Part shown: piece by piece, positions 10,201 to 18,124 of the stretch
How positions within the stretch are numbered: the first letter of the stretch is position 1
How the letters are laid out: each line of letters begins with the position of its first letter
Assembly: GCA_013002165.1 (NCBI GenBank)
Contig: JABDKO010000094.1
Location: 1-54,396 of the forward strand
DNA length: 54,396 bases
Source: Rhodothermales bacterium
GTDB taxonomy: Bacteria > Bacteroidota > Rhodothermia > Rhodothermales > JABDKH01
Reading direction: 5' to 3'
Position numbers and translations under genes: made by a program
Notes under the pieces: model-generated
What the model was told of the DNA's origin: nothing
What the model saw: only the letters and a program-made list of their open reading frames with translations
The model's database searches: none

Positions 10201-11320
10201 AAGCAGCGATTGAAGAAAATCCGAGACTCTGTATGTAGCGCTGACTTTTGTCAATATGGTAGTACGCGTTTACAGCCTCGAAATGCTGCGAGGAGCGCAC
10301 ATACTGAAATCCTGCAGGATCCGTTTCCACAGGAGGGATGTAACTCAGACTTCCTCCTCCCACGATGCTCACATACGGCCCGTTCAGACGGTACTCACCG
10401 TTCGATAGCTCAATGTCCTGCAGTGCTACGGATATTCTCTGGGCATTAACCTCAGGTATGTCACTATCGCCGTTGTCTACAAACGGAGGAGTGTATGCGG
10501 AGCCTGATGAGGAGAGAGGATCCGGATCAAAAACAAGTCCGGTACCATCAACCAAAACCTGTAACTCCTGGCCGTGCGTCAATATTTCTGCGTTGGTCCC
10601 CGGCTCAAATGCTTCCGTGTCGTGTCGACGGTGAAATGAATGATCGAAGACATGGAGTATCTCTCCAGTCTGCGCCGAAACCAGAACCTCATACTCTCCG
10701 GGCAGCGTCGTCGTTGAGACAACCAGTCTCCAGATCTTGAAAACGGAATTATCGTCACGCAGCCAGTTCAATTCACCTTCGTGTACCTGCATATTCCCAG
10801 CGAGGTGCTCCTGTGTCGCTCCGTACGCGCTTTCAATTGACACACTCTGGTCGCGGTTGACTTCGACGGTCGGTGAGTATAGTCCGGTATCAAATGACGA
10901 GAGCACCATAGTCGGCTGATGCGCCTCCGAGAGGTTGTATTTGACGAAGCGCTTGTAAACGGGGAGACCATCATATATCTGCCGATACAGAATATGGGTT
11001 GCCGCGCGCGAAACGTGATAGTCCACCTCCTCAAGGTCACGCATATCGCCATTCCACCCGAACTGTCTCGCTTCCGCCCTTATGTGGCTGGTGGCTGCCT
11101 GCCGCGCGGACTGGAATGAGGCGCCGCCCGGATCTATTCGATATTTAGCGCGGAGTACACCCTGCTCGATGTCGACAACGGAGTTGCTCGCCCGAACTGT
11201 TTTTGCCGTCAGCAGGGTCCCGGCATCGGAGTCAGTTCTAACGCTGACCTGTGCTTGCGTTTGCGACACAAATAAAGCGCCGACAAACAGAGATATGCAG
11301 AATACGGTCCTCAGTCCCAT
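7238..11320 (-). CDS. Secreted M36 (fungalysin-like) zinc metallopeptidase with C-terminal sorting domain
   Basis: The 1360-residue precursor has a signal peptide (about 1-23, ending QTQA), an FTP-type propeptide region (about 95-215), and a catalytic domain with HEYGH at 415-419 and the downstream third ligand Glu440 in HEGWSDYW, the M36 fungalysin arrangement. Asp- and Asn-rich turns follow (DTNDSNGDGCN). The long C-terminal part holds beta-sandwich/Ig-like modules, including two repeats resembling jelly-roll carbohydrate-binding modules (both with an FGGYSFGWRRE/FDLGRFAGS-like core). The last 80 residues have the type IX-like sorting layout: NYPEPF, then ISVYDLLGRRV, then SGMYFVVLES. The YPNPF box is altered to YPEPF. 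It is probably an extracellular protein-degrading enzyme exported through the outer membrane; the substrate is unknown. Confidence 0.9.
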   Translation of the reverse strand: MGLRTVFCISLFVGALFVSQTQAQVSVRTDSDAGTLLTAKTVRASNSVVDIEQGVLRAKYRIDPGGASFQSARQAATSHIRAEARQFGWNGDMRDLEEVDYHVSRAATHILYRQIYDGLPVYKRFVKYNLSEAHQPTMVLSSFDTGLYSPTVEVNRDQSVSIESAYGATQEHLAGNMQVHEGELNWLRDDNSVFKIWRLVVSTTTLPGEYEVLVSAQTGEILHVFDHSFHRRHDTEAFEPGTNAEILTHGQELQVLVDGTGLVFDPDPLSSSGSAYTPPFVDNGDSDIPEVNAQRISVALQDIELSNGEYRLNGPYVSIVGGGSLSYIPPVETDPAGFQYVRSSQHFEAVNAYYHIDKSQRYIQSLGFSSIAASPVSVNPRAFGSDNSVYSPSQNLIQFGLGGVDDGEDAGVLWHEYGHALLESTASGLIATSEGQALHEGWSDYWAGSYLRSLVDSGQSLRTDWRTVFKWDSGDGQIWAGRTIESSGEYPGDTRCEDTNDSNGDGCNIYEDGIIWAATLMDIHDELDRTVTDQLVLQSHSYLSAPATFVDAAEALIQADLDLFDGVHTAVLLNHLGNRGYINESAYGPVIVHEELDAVEQLGGSVPISARISDATATVDSVVVRYGTSVIDQELILTNASDDIYEGNLPIPSSSATLYYYIEAVDLARQRSVLPAGAPQQLFSFDVGPDNEPPMIVHNPLATSSTVLWPPAVSAVVTDNLGVLNVNVDYEMRNDSGVLLESGSFALNSSGDTYQGVLPIAANSVQSGYSVSYRLEAVDGSQAGNTSFSPQSGFYTFDIVSEGQLASFDFETDSNGFSSTGDWERGSPGFGLEFAHSGTTAWGTNPSGTYATTPGVSILELPELNLSDFNEVYLVFWHWHDFEKDGDVTPIGSSENSTLWDGGNVKISQDEGGSWNTVQPVGGYTGQIANGTPNPLSGQVGFGGYSFGWRREIIQLPTGGPVRVRFEAGTDNLNTEQARFFAGWFIDDLLLTTELEPDTDAPVVGVLPPGLIPVNVAEGFSPLELEVSDDTGVARIQFKVDPSKSSIVVDDVLLEQDTVERNTYVGSFVENIEALPGDRVAFTIEVEDFDGNISVYNNNGASFIIEFRTFLSADLLLNPTPTGLWRQDGTSWIADGDGSTVNRSGLILNPVTLPTNTDVVFLELRHEFNLRSGAGGNVKVTANDGATWEILTPLTGYDGTLDVGDHPMNGEAVFSGSQAGLSDVRFDLGRFAGSRISVKLDLGAGRPLDFIESWTVASVGVQATTVDDDAIVDLVLDLSTNYPEPFSEMTHLSYTVPADGIVKISVYDLLGRRVTVPVFSEHSPGVYTVDISGNELASGMYFVVLESSGSTVTEPISVIH

Positions 11321-11460
11321 GAAGACATTGTACGTTTTAAACGGAATTTGTCGCGCACGGGCGAAGAAAGCGCACGGAGTCGTCGAACCTGAATATCGGA
11401 GCCTGACTGCTGTAATTTAATAAGCCTGCCTCTTGAATCGTGAGGCAAGATTACGTGACA

Positions 11461-12624
11461 CTACGCTGGTTGGCCCGCAAGTTTCCGCAATTCGTCAACA
11501 CGATCGAGTTTTTCCCAGGAAAACTCGCTGCGACCAAAGTGGCCATATGCTGCCGTCTTCCTGTAACCGGGCTTCAAGAGCTCCAGATCGTTGATAATCG
11601 CTGCAGGCCGCAGCTCGAACGTATTACGAATCATTTCGACCAGATCGATGTCGCTTACATGACCCGTCCCGTATGTGTTGACATTAATCGAGACAGGCTC
11701 AGCTACACCGATAGCGTAAGCGATCTGGACGAGCACTTCATCAGCCAGTTCCGCCGCAACCACATTTTTCGCGACGTGGCGAGCTGCATACGCAGCCGAA
11801 CGATCCACTTTTGAGGGATCCTTGCCGCTGAATGCGCCGCCGCCGTGAGCACCCCTTCCCCCGTACGTGTCTACAATTATCTTGCGTCCTGTTAATCCGG
11901 TATCTCCGTGTGGACCGCCGATTACAAATCTTCCAGTCGGGTTGATGTGAACGATAAGATCATCGTCAAGCAAATTCTCAGGAATGACAGCGGGAATCAG
12001 GTGAGTCCGAATGTCATCTTTGATCTGTGACTGAGAAACGTCTTCGCTATGCTGCGTTGAGACAACAACGGTGTGGACGCGACGGGGAATCTTACCTGTT
12101 TCATCGTATTCGATTGTTACCTGACTCTTTGAATCAGGTCGCAGGTACTGCATGATTTCGCCGCCCTTCCGAATCTGCGCCAGGCGCCGGACCAGCGCGT
12201 GTGAGTACATTAGCGACATCGGCATGAGTTCGGGTGTTTCGTTCGATGCGTAGCCGAACATCATTCCCTGATCTCCGGCACCCTGGGCGCCATTACTCCC
12301 CTCGTCGACGCCCTGTGCGATGTCAGAACTTTGTTCATGAATGCTACTGATGACACCACAGGAATCAGCGTCGAATCGGAGCAATGGGTCGGTATAACCG
12401 ATTTCCCGAATAACTTCTCTCGCAATTTCCTGAACATCGATGTATGCATTCGACCGGACCTCACCAGAGAGGAAAACGAGCCCCGTAGTAACGAGTGTTT
12501 CGACCGCTACTCTGGATTGAGGATCGCTGCCAAGGAGTGCATCCAGAATCGCATCTGAAATCTGGTCCGCTATTTTATCGGGGTGCCCTTCAGAGACGGA
12601 TTCTGACGTGAACAGGTGAGCCAT
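11461..12624 (-). CDS. metK: S-adenosylmethionine synthetase
   Basis: The enzyme makes SAM from methionine and ATP. The 387-residue protein shows the N-terminal [15 protein letters not shown] motif (residues 8-22), the central [10 protein letters not shown] and [12 protein letters not shown] motifs, and the glycine-rich ATP motif [19 protein letters not shown]. Length is normal. It lies upstream of the M36 peptidase and ahcY on the same strand. A short stem after the stop (TGCCTC/GAGGCA, about 11439-11460) followed by a loose A/T tract may terminate transcription weakly. No SAM riboswitch motif could be recognised in the 300 bases upstream. Confidence 0.98.
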   Translation of the reverse strand: MAHLFTSESVSEGHPDKIADQISDAILDALLGSDPQSRVAVETLVTTGLVFLSGEVRSNAYIDVQEIAREVIREIGYTDPLLRFDADSCGVISSIHEQSSDIAQGVDEGSNGAQGAGDQGMMFGYASNETPELMPMSLMYSHALVRRLAQIRKGGEIMQYLRPDSKSQVTIEYDETGKIPRRVHTVVVSTQHSEDVSQSQIKDDIRTHLIPAVIPENLLDDDLIVHINPTGRFVIGGPHGDTGLTGRKIIVDTYGGRGAHGGGAFSGKDPSKVDRSAAYAARHVAKNVVAAELADEVLVQIAYAIGVAEPVSINVNTYGTGHVSDIDLVEMIRNTFELRPAAIINDLELLKPGYRKTAAYGHFGRSEFSWEKLDRVDELRKLAGQPA

Positions 12625-12928
12625 AGTGTAATCAGTGTGTTTTTCAGGTATGGAACAGTCCGATACGGCAGCGCCAGATCGACTTATTAAACATCGACGT
12701 AAAACGCATTCTATCCAATTTAGATTCTAATTCTGTCGTATAGTGTAGAGAATCGTGCAATTGCTATGTAAGAATACTGCATCAAGCAGCACCGATTGAT
12801 TGATTCTAGCTCCCGACTGCATTAATTTTTAATGTTTGGGGAACATGAAACCACACAACCTGTGCTAGCGTGTTCGAATTAGGGCACCCGCCCGGTTTAA
12901 TAAAAGTACCATTTTACGGAGGCCAGTT
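12625..12928. promoter_or_regulatory. Divergent control region between metK and acpP
   Basis: This 304-base gene-free, A/T-rich stretch separates metK (minus) from acpP (plus), so it must hold both promoters. I could not identify a confident promoter box for either. A strong ribosome binding site (GGAGG at 12919-12923) precedes acpP. I looked for SAM riboswitch-like cores on the minus strand and did not see one. Confidence 0.5.
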
Positions 12929-13174
12929 ATGGCAAATGATCTAGCATCCAAAGTGACTTCGATTATAGTCGAGAAGCTTGGAGTTGATGAAGCAGAAATC
13001 GCTCCCGAAGCTTCGTTCACGAACGATCTTGGAGCAGATTCTCTCGACACGGTCGAACTCATCATGGAATTTGAAAAAGAGTTTGACCTCACCATACCTG
13101 ACGAAGAGGCAGAAAACATCGCCACAGTCGGTGATGCGATTAATTACCTGACCGAGAAGACAGGCCAGTCATAA
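12929..13174 (+). CDS. acpP: Acyl carrier protein
   Basis: This 81-residue, strongly acidic four-helix protein has the [13 protein letters not shown] motif; Ser38 is the 4'-phosphopantetheine attachment site. It carries growing acyl chains in type II fatty acid synthesis, in direct contact with FabF, the next gene. A good ribosome binding site (GGAGG, five bases from ATG) is present. The 81-bp gap to fabF contains a strong intrinsic terminator, which would yield many acpP-only transcripts, matching the known need for far more ACP than condensing enzyme. Confidence 0.98.
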   Translation: MANDLASKVTSIIVEKLGVDEAEIAPEASFTNDLGADSLDTVELIMEFEKEFDLTIPDEEAENIATVGDAINYLTEKTGQS

Positions 13175-13192
13175 GTCAGGCTACTGTTCTAC

Positions 13193-13229
13193 CCCGGTGG
13201 CGGTGCATGCCGTCGCCGGGTTTCTTTTT
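13193..13229 (+). terminator. Intrinsic terminator between acpP and fabF
   Basis: An 11-bp stem (13193-13203 pairing with 13210-13220, two G-U pairs, six-base loop) is followed by TTTCTTTTT. It lies inside what looks like an acpP-fabF operon and probably lets only part of the transcripts continue into fabF. Confidence 0.85.
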
Positions 13230-13255
13230 CCCATTCGCTCGAATCGAATTTATCC

Positions 13256-14512
13256 ATGGCAAAGCAAGAGCGTCGTGTCGTAGTCACCGGGATGGGTGCC
13301 GTTACCCCGATCGGGCTGACGGTAGATGAGTTCTGGGACGGAATGATGAACTCCCGGTCCGGGGCTGCCAGAATTGCTGCTTTCGACCCGGAGCCCTTCG
13401 AGACACAATTCGCGTGTGAGCTGAAGGATTTTGATCCCTCGGATTTGGTTGATCGTAAACTCTCCCGTCGAGTTGACCAGTTTTGCCTGTATGGCCTGGC
13501 CGTGGCAGAGCAAGCACTGCGTGACTCCGGTCTTGACCCGGATGCAATGACAGAGGAAGAGAAGGAGCGTGTTGGCGTAATCTTTGGCAGTGGAATTGGT
13601 GGGATGGGAACGTTTCACCAAGAAGTTGCCTCCTTCATTGACGGTGGTGCCCGGAGAATCTCTCCCTTTTTTATCCCGAAACTGATTCCTGATATTCTTC
13701 CGGGAAATATTTCGATCCGGTATGGCTTCAAGGGTCCTAACTACTGTGTGGTGAGTGCCTGCGCTACTGGAAACAACAACATTGGCGATGCCTTCCTGCT
13801 TGTTCAGCGGGGTCTTGTGGATCGCGCAATTTGCGGAGGAGCAGAATCACCTGTTACCGAGATGGGAATTGGCGGCTTCAACGCGATGAAGGCCCTGTCA
13901 AAACGCAACGATGATCCTGCCGCAGCCAGTAGGCCGTTTGATGCCGCACGAGATGGATTTGTCATGGGTGAGGGCGCAGGCGCCCTTGTTCTTGAGGACC
14001 TCGATACTGCACTGGAGCGAGGAGCACAAATCTATGCCGAAGTCGCCGGCGTTGGAATGAGTGCCGATGCCTATCATATGACTGCACCCGATCCCGCCGG
14101 ACGCGGTGCTTTTCTGGCCATGCAGTTGGCGCTCAGGGATGCCGATGTTGAGGCCGAGGAGGTTGACTACCTCAACATGCACGGTACATCCACGCCACTC
14201 GGCGATGTCGCCGAAACGAACGCTATCAAAGCGGTCTTCAAAGATCATGCGTACAAGATGAATCTGTCATCTACCAAATCCATGACCGGGCATCTTCTCG
14301 GAGCTGCAGGAGCTATTGAGGCGGTTGCTACCATTATGGCGATCAAGGAAAACAGGATTCCCCCGACGATTAACTTTGAGAACCCCGACGACCAGTGTGA
14401 CCTGAACTATACGTTCAATACTCCTCAGGACAGAGAAGTGAATGTCGGTCTCAGCAATGCATTTGGCTTCGGCGGCCACAATACTTGTGTCGTGTTCAAA
14501 AAGTATCGTTAG
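13256..14512 (+). CDS. fabF: 3-oxoacyl-[acyl-carrier-protein] synthase II (KAS II)
   Basis: FabF condenses malonyl-ACP with acyl-ACP in fatty acid elongation. The 418-residue thiolase-fold enzyme has the full Cys-His-His triad: Cys169 in SACATG, His309 in NMHGTSTPLGD, and His346 in TKSMTGHLLGAAG, with the closing GFGGHN motif near the C terminus. Length is normal. It follows acpP; in many Bacteroidota rnc comes next, but here a convergent DUF721 gene ends six bases after the fabF stop. Confidence 0.98.
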   Translation: MAKQERRVVVTGMGAVTPIGLTVDEFWDGMMNSRSGAARIAAFDPEPFETQFACELKDFDPSDLVDRKLSRRVDQFCLYGLAVAEQALRDSGLDPDAMTEEEKERVGVIFGSGIGGMGTFHQEVASFIDGGARRISPFFIPKLIPDILPGNISIRYGFKGPNYCVVSACATGNNNIGDAFLLVQRGLVDRAICGGAESPVTEMGIGGFNAMKALSKRNDDPAAASRPFDAARDGFVMGEGAGALVLEDLDTALERGAQIYAEVAGVGMSADAYHMTAPDPAGRGAFLAMQLALRDADVEAEEVDYLNMHGTSTPLGDVAETNAIKAVFKDHAYKMNLSSTKSMTGHLLGAAGAIEAVATIMAIKENRIPPTINFENPDDQCDLNYTFNTPQDREVNVGLSNAFGFGGHNTCVVFKKYR

Positions 14513-14518
14513 TTGATC

Positions 14519-14809
14519 TTACCGAAATTCGATTGACTTAACCACTTTTTTGCCGAGGTGACCGTTGATTCGATCGCACCACGCTTGTTGCTCAAGATGC
14601 AGCTCGTGACGCCAGGTGGAGTTGGTGATCTTGACGAACATCGTACCGTTGCGCACCCATACTTTCTCGGTGACGGCTCTGAGCGGCTGGTTGATGATTG
14701 CGTCCCAGGCTTCCACTGCCCTGGTCTCATCGAGCCGACGAGAGATTCCTGATCGGCGAATCAATTCTCCGAGCACGTCTCCCAGTCGCTGAGGTGAACG
14801 AGATCTCAT
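14519..14809 (-). CDS. DUF721 / DciA-like protein
   Basis: The 96-residue protein fits the DUF721 family: N-terminal helix LGDVLGELIRRSG, then the central VEAWDAIINQPLRAVTEKVWVRNGTMFVKITNSTWRHEL pattern (given here only as its layout: W at 30, the basic turn, then W and HEL), and a short C-terminal strand. Proteins of this family include DciA, the loader of the replicative helicase DnaB in bacteria lacking DnaC; small Bacteroidota members keep only this domain. Binding to DnaB or DNA is therefore inference. It converges on fabF with a six-base gap and diverges from tolC. Confidence 0.85.
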   Translation of the reverse strand: MRSRSPQRLGDVLGELIRRSGISRRLDETRAVEAWDAIINQPLRAVTEKVWVRNGTMFVKITNSTWRHELHLEQQAWCDRINGHLGKKVVKSIEFR

Positions 14810-14927
14810 TGTAATTTAGACGCAAGTGGTTTCGTTTAAGAACTGTATCGCATCAGGAATCGTAGATACCAGGATCTACAAGATCAAGCAGCCACATTCA
14901 CGAACTACCATCGAATCCCCGGACACT

Positions 14928-16325
14928 ATGTTACGACTCTGTTCGATCATTTGTCTTCTACTTGTATGGACAGGTTATCAACCTGCTCTGTCTCAGAGAG
15001 ACAGCGTCGCTGTAGATCTGGTTAAGGCAATCAGGACGGCAATCGAGGTAAGCCCGGAAATCGGAGCTGGTACGGCAAAATATGACTATGCCAGTGCCCG
15101 ACTCGGGTTGGCCAGGTCAAGTCGTTATCTCACCGAATTCAATCTGACTACTGCTCATGCGCCTGTTCCGGGCCTGACAAACCCGAATAACACTCCGTCC
15201 GGGCAGTTATTTCTGGACCCCGATGTCCGCAGTGAATATGACAAGCTCCGCATTTTCAACCGCGTCGACGTCGAGCTGTTGCAACCCCTCTATACATGGG
15301 GTGAGCTAAGCGGAAGCATTGCGGCAGCACGGTCAGGTGTGCGTCTCGAACAAGCCGGCGTAGACGCGATCACCCGGGAGGTCGCACTTCGTACCGGCGA
15401 ACTGTATTTCAATTTTCTTCTCGCTTCAGAGCTGTCACGAATCGTCGTCGAGGCCGGCTCGATTGTCGAGCAAGCCAAGACCGAAATATCGACGATGATC
15501 GATGAGGGTAATCCTGATGTGGATGACGCGGACCTGTTTCAGGTTCTTATTACGGAGCAAGAATACAAGCGCCGGGTTATCGAGGTCGACGAGAAATTGC
15601 AGACCGCTCAGGCGGCGCTGTCCAGACAGTTAATGCTTGATGATCGAGCCGTTGTCTACTCGGAAGACTCTCTTCTCGAGCCGCTCCTGACCGAAAGGGA
15701 TTCACTGAATTTTTTCCAGGAACTCGCACTTAGAAATCGACCCGAAATAAGACAGGTGGAAGCCGGCATCAATGCGCGCACTGCTCTTCTGGGCGTCGCA
15801 CGATCCGACCTGTATCCGAAGCTTTTTATTGGTGCTCGATTCAATGTCCGGTCCACTGCAGGGCGGTTCCGGCAGGACGGTCCGTTTCACGGGGATCCCT
15901 TCACAGGTCAATCTATCGAAGCAGGGATCGGACTAAGGCAAAAGCTCAATTTCGGACAAACCAGCGCAAAGATCCGACAGGCTCAATCTGAACTCAACGA
16001 GGTCGATTTCCAGCGTATAGCCGCACAACAACTGATTCTATTCGAAGTCGAAAATGCGTATCGGAATCTCATCATTGCCGAGTCGGCTCTGGAGTCCCAG
16101 AACGAAGCACTACGGATCAGTCGTGAATGGCTCCAGTTAGAATCAATAAATTTTGACCTGGATCTTGGGGATACCGAGAACCTTGTGAAAGCGGTTCGGG
16201 CAAACCTCGAACTGCAGGCAGAAGCCCAGCAGTCTATTCACGCGTACAATATCGCTGTACTTCGCCTTTACGATGCTTGCGGGATTCTCGTATCGAGAAT
16301 CAGGAATGGCACACTTGTTGAATAA
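14928..16325 (+). CDS. TolC-family outer membrane efflux protein
   Basis: Two OEP repeats make up this 465-residue protein: a first coiled-coil/strand repeat (about 35-230) containing LLQPLYTWGELSGSIAAA, and a second containing IGLRQKLNFGQTSAKIRQAQ, followed by long amphipathic helices. TolC proteins form trimeric channels across the outer membrane and periplasm. The start at 14928 is chosen because it begins a clear signal peptide (MLRLCSIICLLLVW, cleavage near ALSQ); an in-frame start 34 codons earlier gives a hydrophilic extension before it. No RND or ABC pump genes are adjacent. Instead an MlaC-like periplasmic protein follows after 57 bases, hinting at lipid rather than drug transport. 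Confidence 0.92.
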   Translation: MLRLCSIICLLLVWTGYQPALSQRDSVAVDLVKAIRTAIEVSPEIGAGTAKYDYASARLGLARSSRYLTEFNLTTAHAPVPGLTNPNNTPSGQLFLDPDVRSEYDKLRIFNRVDVELLQPLYTWGELSGSIAAARSGVRLEQAGVDAITREVALRTGELYFNFLLASELSRIVVEAGSIVEQAKTEISTMIDEGNPDVDDADLFQVLITEQEYKRRVIEVDEKLQTAQAALSRQLMLDDRAVVYSEDSLLEPLLTERDSLNFFQELALRNRPEIRQVEAGINARTALLGVARSDLYPKLFIGARFNVRSTAGRFRQDGPFHGDPFTGQSIEAGIGLRQKLNFGQTSAKIRQAQSELNEVDFQRIAAQQLILFEVENAYRNLIIAESALESQNEALRISREWLQLESINFDLDLGDTENLVKAVRANLELQAEAQQSIHAYNIAVLRLYDACGILVSRIRNGTLVE

Positions 16326-16382
16326 ACATCGATAATCAACAATATCCTTTCGGTGGCCAGCAAACCCGCCACATACACAAAC

Positions 16383-17009
16383 ATGAGTGTCCACAATCCA
16401 ATGCGATCTCTGAAGACAGTTTTCCTGGTTCTCCTTCTTGCAGTAGGGTCGGGCTATCTCTCTCCATCACATGCGCAAGACACGGCTGCGGACATACGCA
16501 AGATGATGGAGTCGCGCGATAGAGAAATAAAATCGCTTCTCGATGCCGCGGAATCTGATGATTTGCGTCGCAGCAGACTGAAAGAGGTCATCAATGGGAT
16601 AATCGATTTTCGGGAGATGGGAAAGACTGCGCTGGGTGATCACTGGACGAATATCTCCGAACAGGAGCGTGATTCGTTTGTCACTGTCTTCAGTCAGATT
16701 GTAAGAGATCAGTCAATTTCAAATCTCGACATCTACCGTGCCTCGATCACATATGACGGCATCTCGGTAGAAGGATCCACGGCAGTCGTCCGCACCAGCA
16801 CGGTGTACAAAGACGTGCCGGCCCGTGTTGAATACCATCTTCACAAGAGTGCAAGAAACGAAAACAGGTGGATGGCGCACGATTTCCTTCTCGATGACGT
16901 TTCGACCGCCCAGGGCTATGCCAGGTCTTTTCAGAGTGTTGTCCGCAAGCGTGGCTTCGATGCACTGATGAGTTCTCTCCGCAAAAAACAATCGCAAATC
17001 GCGAAATAA
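16383..17009 (+). CDS. MlaC-like periplasmic phospholipid-binding protein
   Basis: The mature part (about 190 residues) matches the MlaC/Ttg2D family: an all-helical start, the LKEVINGIIDFREMGKTALGDHW region and a closing mixed alpha/beta part that in MlaC forms a lipid pocket. MlaC ferries phospholipids between an outer-membrane complex and the MlaFEDB transporter of the inner membrane. The start at 16383 or 16401 gives a standard signal peptide ending SHAQD; a start 10 codons earlier is possible. No MCE (MlaD), permease or ATPase gene is adjacent. The tolC gene directly upstream on the same strand is the only partner visible. Confidence 0.88.
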   Translation: MSVHNPMRSLKTVFLVLLLAVGSGYLSPSHAQDTAADIRKMMESRDREIKSLLDAAESDDLRRSRLKEVINGIIDFREMGKTALGDHWTNISEQERDSFVTVFSQIVRDQSISNLDIYRASITYDGISVEGSTAVVRTSTVYKDVPARVEYHLHKSARNENRWMAHDFLLDDVSTAQGYARSFQSVVRKRGFDALMSSLRKKQSQIAK

Positions 17010-17109
17010 CATAGATTTAGATCCGCCAGGCTAAACATGTTTTTCAAAGAACAACATTTTTAGGCCAGCGTATGCCGTAAATTGATTCACCCACTCAATT
17101 GCCGGCCAC

Positions 17110-18117
17110 ATGACCACCCAAGTTGAAGGCTACGTCTTTCACTCCTATGGAGACGAAAGATTTCTTCGCCATGCCGTTGCCGCAGTAGATACCCTTCGCC
17201 GGTACGATGTCTCCCGCCCCACTGCCTTGTACTGTACGAAGGAGCACATCGATACCTTGAAGAGCCGGGGGCTACACAACCGTTTTACTGTGGTCAGGGA
17301 GTTACCGGAAGAGAATCAATCAATTGTCGGGTTCAAGCACAATCTTGACCGTTTCATGCCCTTTGACAAGTGCTTGTTTGTCGATTCGGATATTGTGTGG
17401 TGCAAGAATCCGGATCCCCTGTGGAAGACACTTTCGGGATTCACGTTCACCGCTACCGGTCATGAACGATCTGATTTCTTCTTTGGTGGCCCGAAAAGTG
17501 CCGGCGTGCTTGTTGACATCATTCTTGATCGCCGGCGCAGGACCATGCGCCGTTTTGGCCTGACGCACCTGCCACGTATCCAGGCTGGACTGATCTACGC
17601 TCAGGACCAGCAAATCACTGCGTCTGTTTGCAAGCAGGCCCGAGAGTATCTGTCGCGCAGTCATGAAACCCATTTTCGTAGCCGTCTCGATGAGGGTCGG
17701 GCAGAAGAATCATGCGAGTGGAGCCTGGCAATGGCTATGAGCTATCTGATGCTACCGATTTTTCCATGGTATCAGGGTTCGAATTCGGCTCAGCTGGATT
17801 TCGTTGAAGATCTTACTTCCTACGACAAGGATTTTCGAACCGTCAAATGCCGGTACTATTCAGATCGTATGGTAAATGATCTGAGGGGGATTCCTTTCAA
17901 AGCACTGCGTGTGTTGCTCACCGCATTTTTCGCCAGCTTTCCGGGCAAAGGCGATCACCAGCTTGTCACCCCTTACATCTTGCACTTCGGCTGGCTCCAT
18001 CAAAAGCAGCCTTTCTTTGATTTCGCCGACAGGGTCTGGAATCGGACAAGGATTCATGAACTCGCTTCGGTTCGCGATCGGGAAGATGTCCTCCGAACGG
18101 TAGGCGCCTCAAGTTAG
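17110..18117 (+). CDS. Glycosyltransferase-like protein with DxD motif (GT-A fold)
   Basis: The 335-residue soluble protein begins like nucleotide-sugar binding GT-A enzymes (VEGYVFHSYGDERFLRHAV) and has a DxD motif, Asp92-Ser-Asp94, in FVDSDIVW, the usual metal and nucleotide-sugar site, followed by a conserved aromatic-rich region (SDFFFGGPKSAG). It resembles GT8-like or related enzymes. The C-terminal third contains an amphipathic segment (ALRVLLTAFFASFPG) and HFGWLHQKQPFFDF. There is no signal peptide, so it should act in the cytoplasm on a lipid or polysaccharide acceptor. It follows mlaC by 100 bases on the same strand; a shared role in the envelope is plausible but unproven. The acceptor is unknown. 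Confidence 0.72.
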   Translation: MTTQVEGYVFHSYGDERFLRHAVAAVDTLRRYDVSRPTALYCTKEHIDTLKSRGLHNRFTVVRELPEENQSIVGFKHNLDRFMPFDKCLFVDSDIVWCKNPDPLWKTLSGFTFTATGHERSDFFFGGPKSAGVLVDIILDRRRRTMRRFGLTHLPRIQAGLIYAQDQQITASVCKQAREYLSRSHETHFRSRLDEGRAEESCEWSLAMAMSYLMLPIFPWYQGSNSAQLDFVEDLTSYDKDFRTVKCRYYSDRMVNDLRGIPFKALRVLLTAFFASFPGKGDHQLVTPYILHFGWLHQKQPFFDFADRVWNRTRIHELASVRDREDVLRTVGASS

Positions 18118-18124
18118 CAGTAAC

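Noticed and set aside
12625-12928. SAM riboswitch upstream of metK
   Set aside because: No SAM-I, SAM-II or SAM-IV-like core could be recognised on the minus strand; only a gene-free, A/T-rich stretch is seen.
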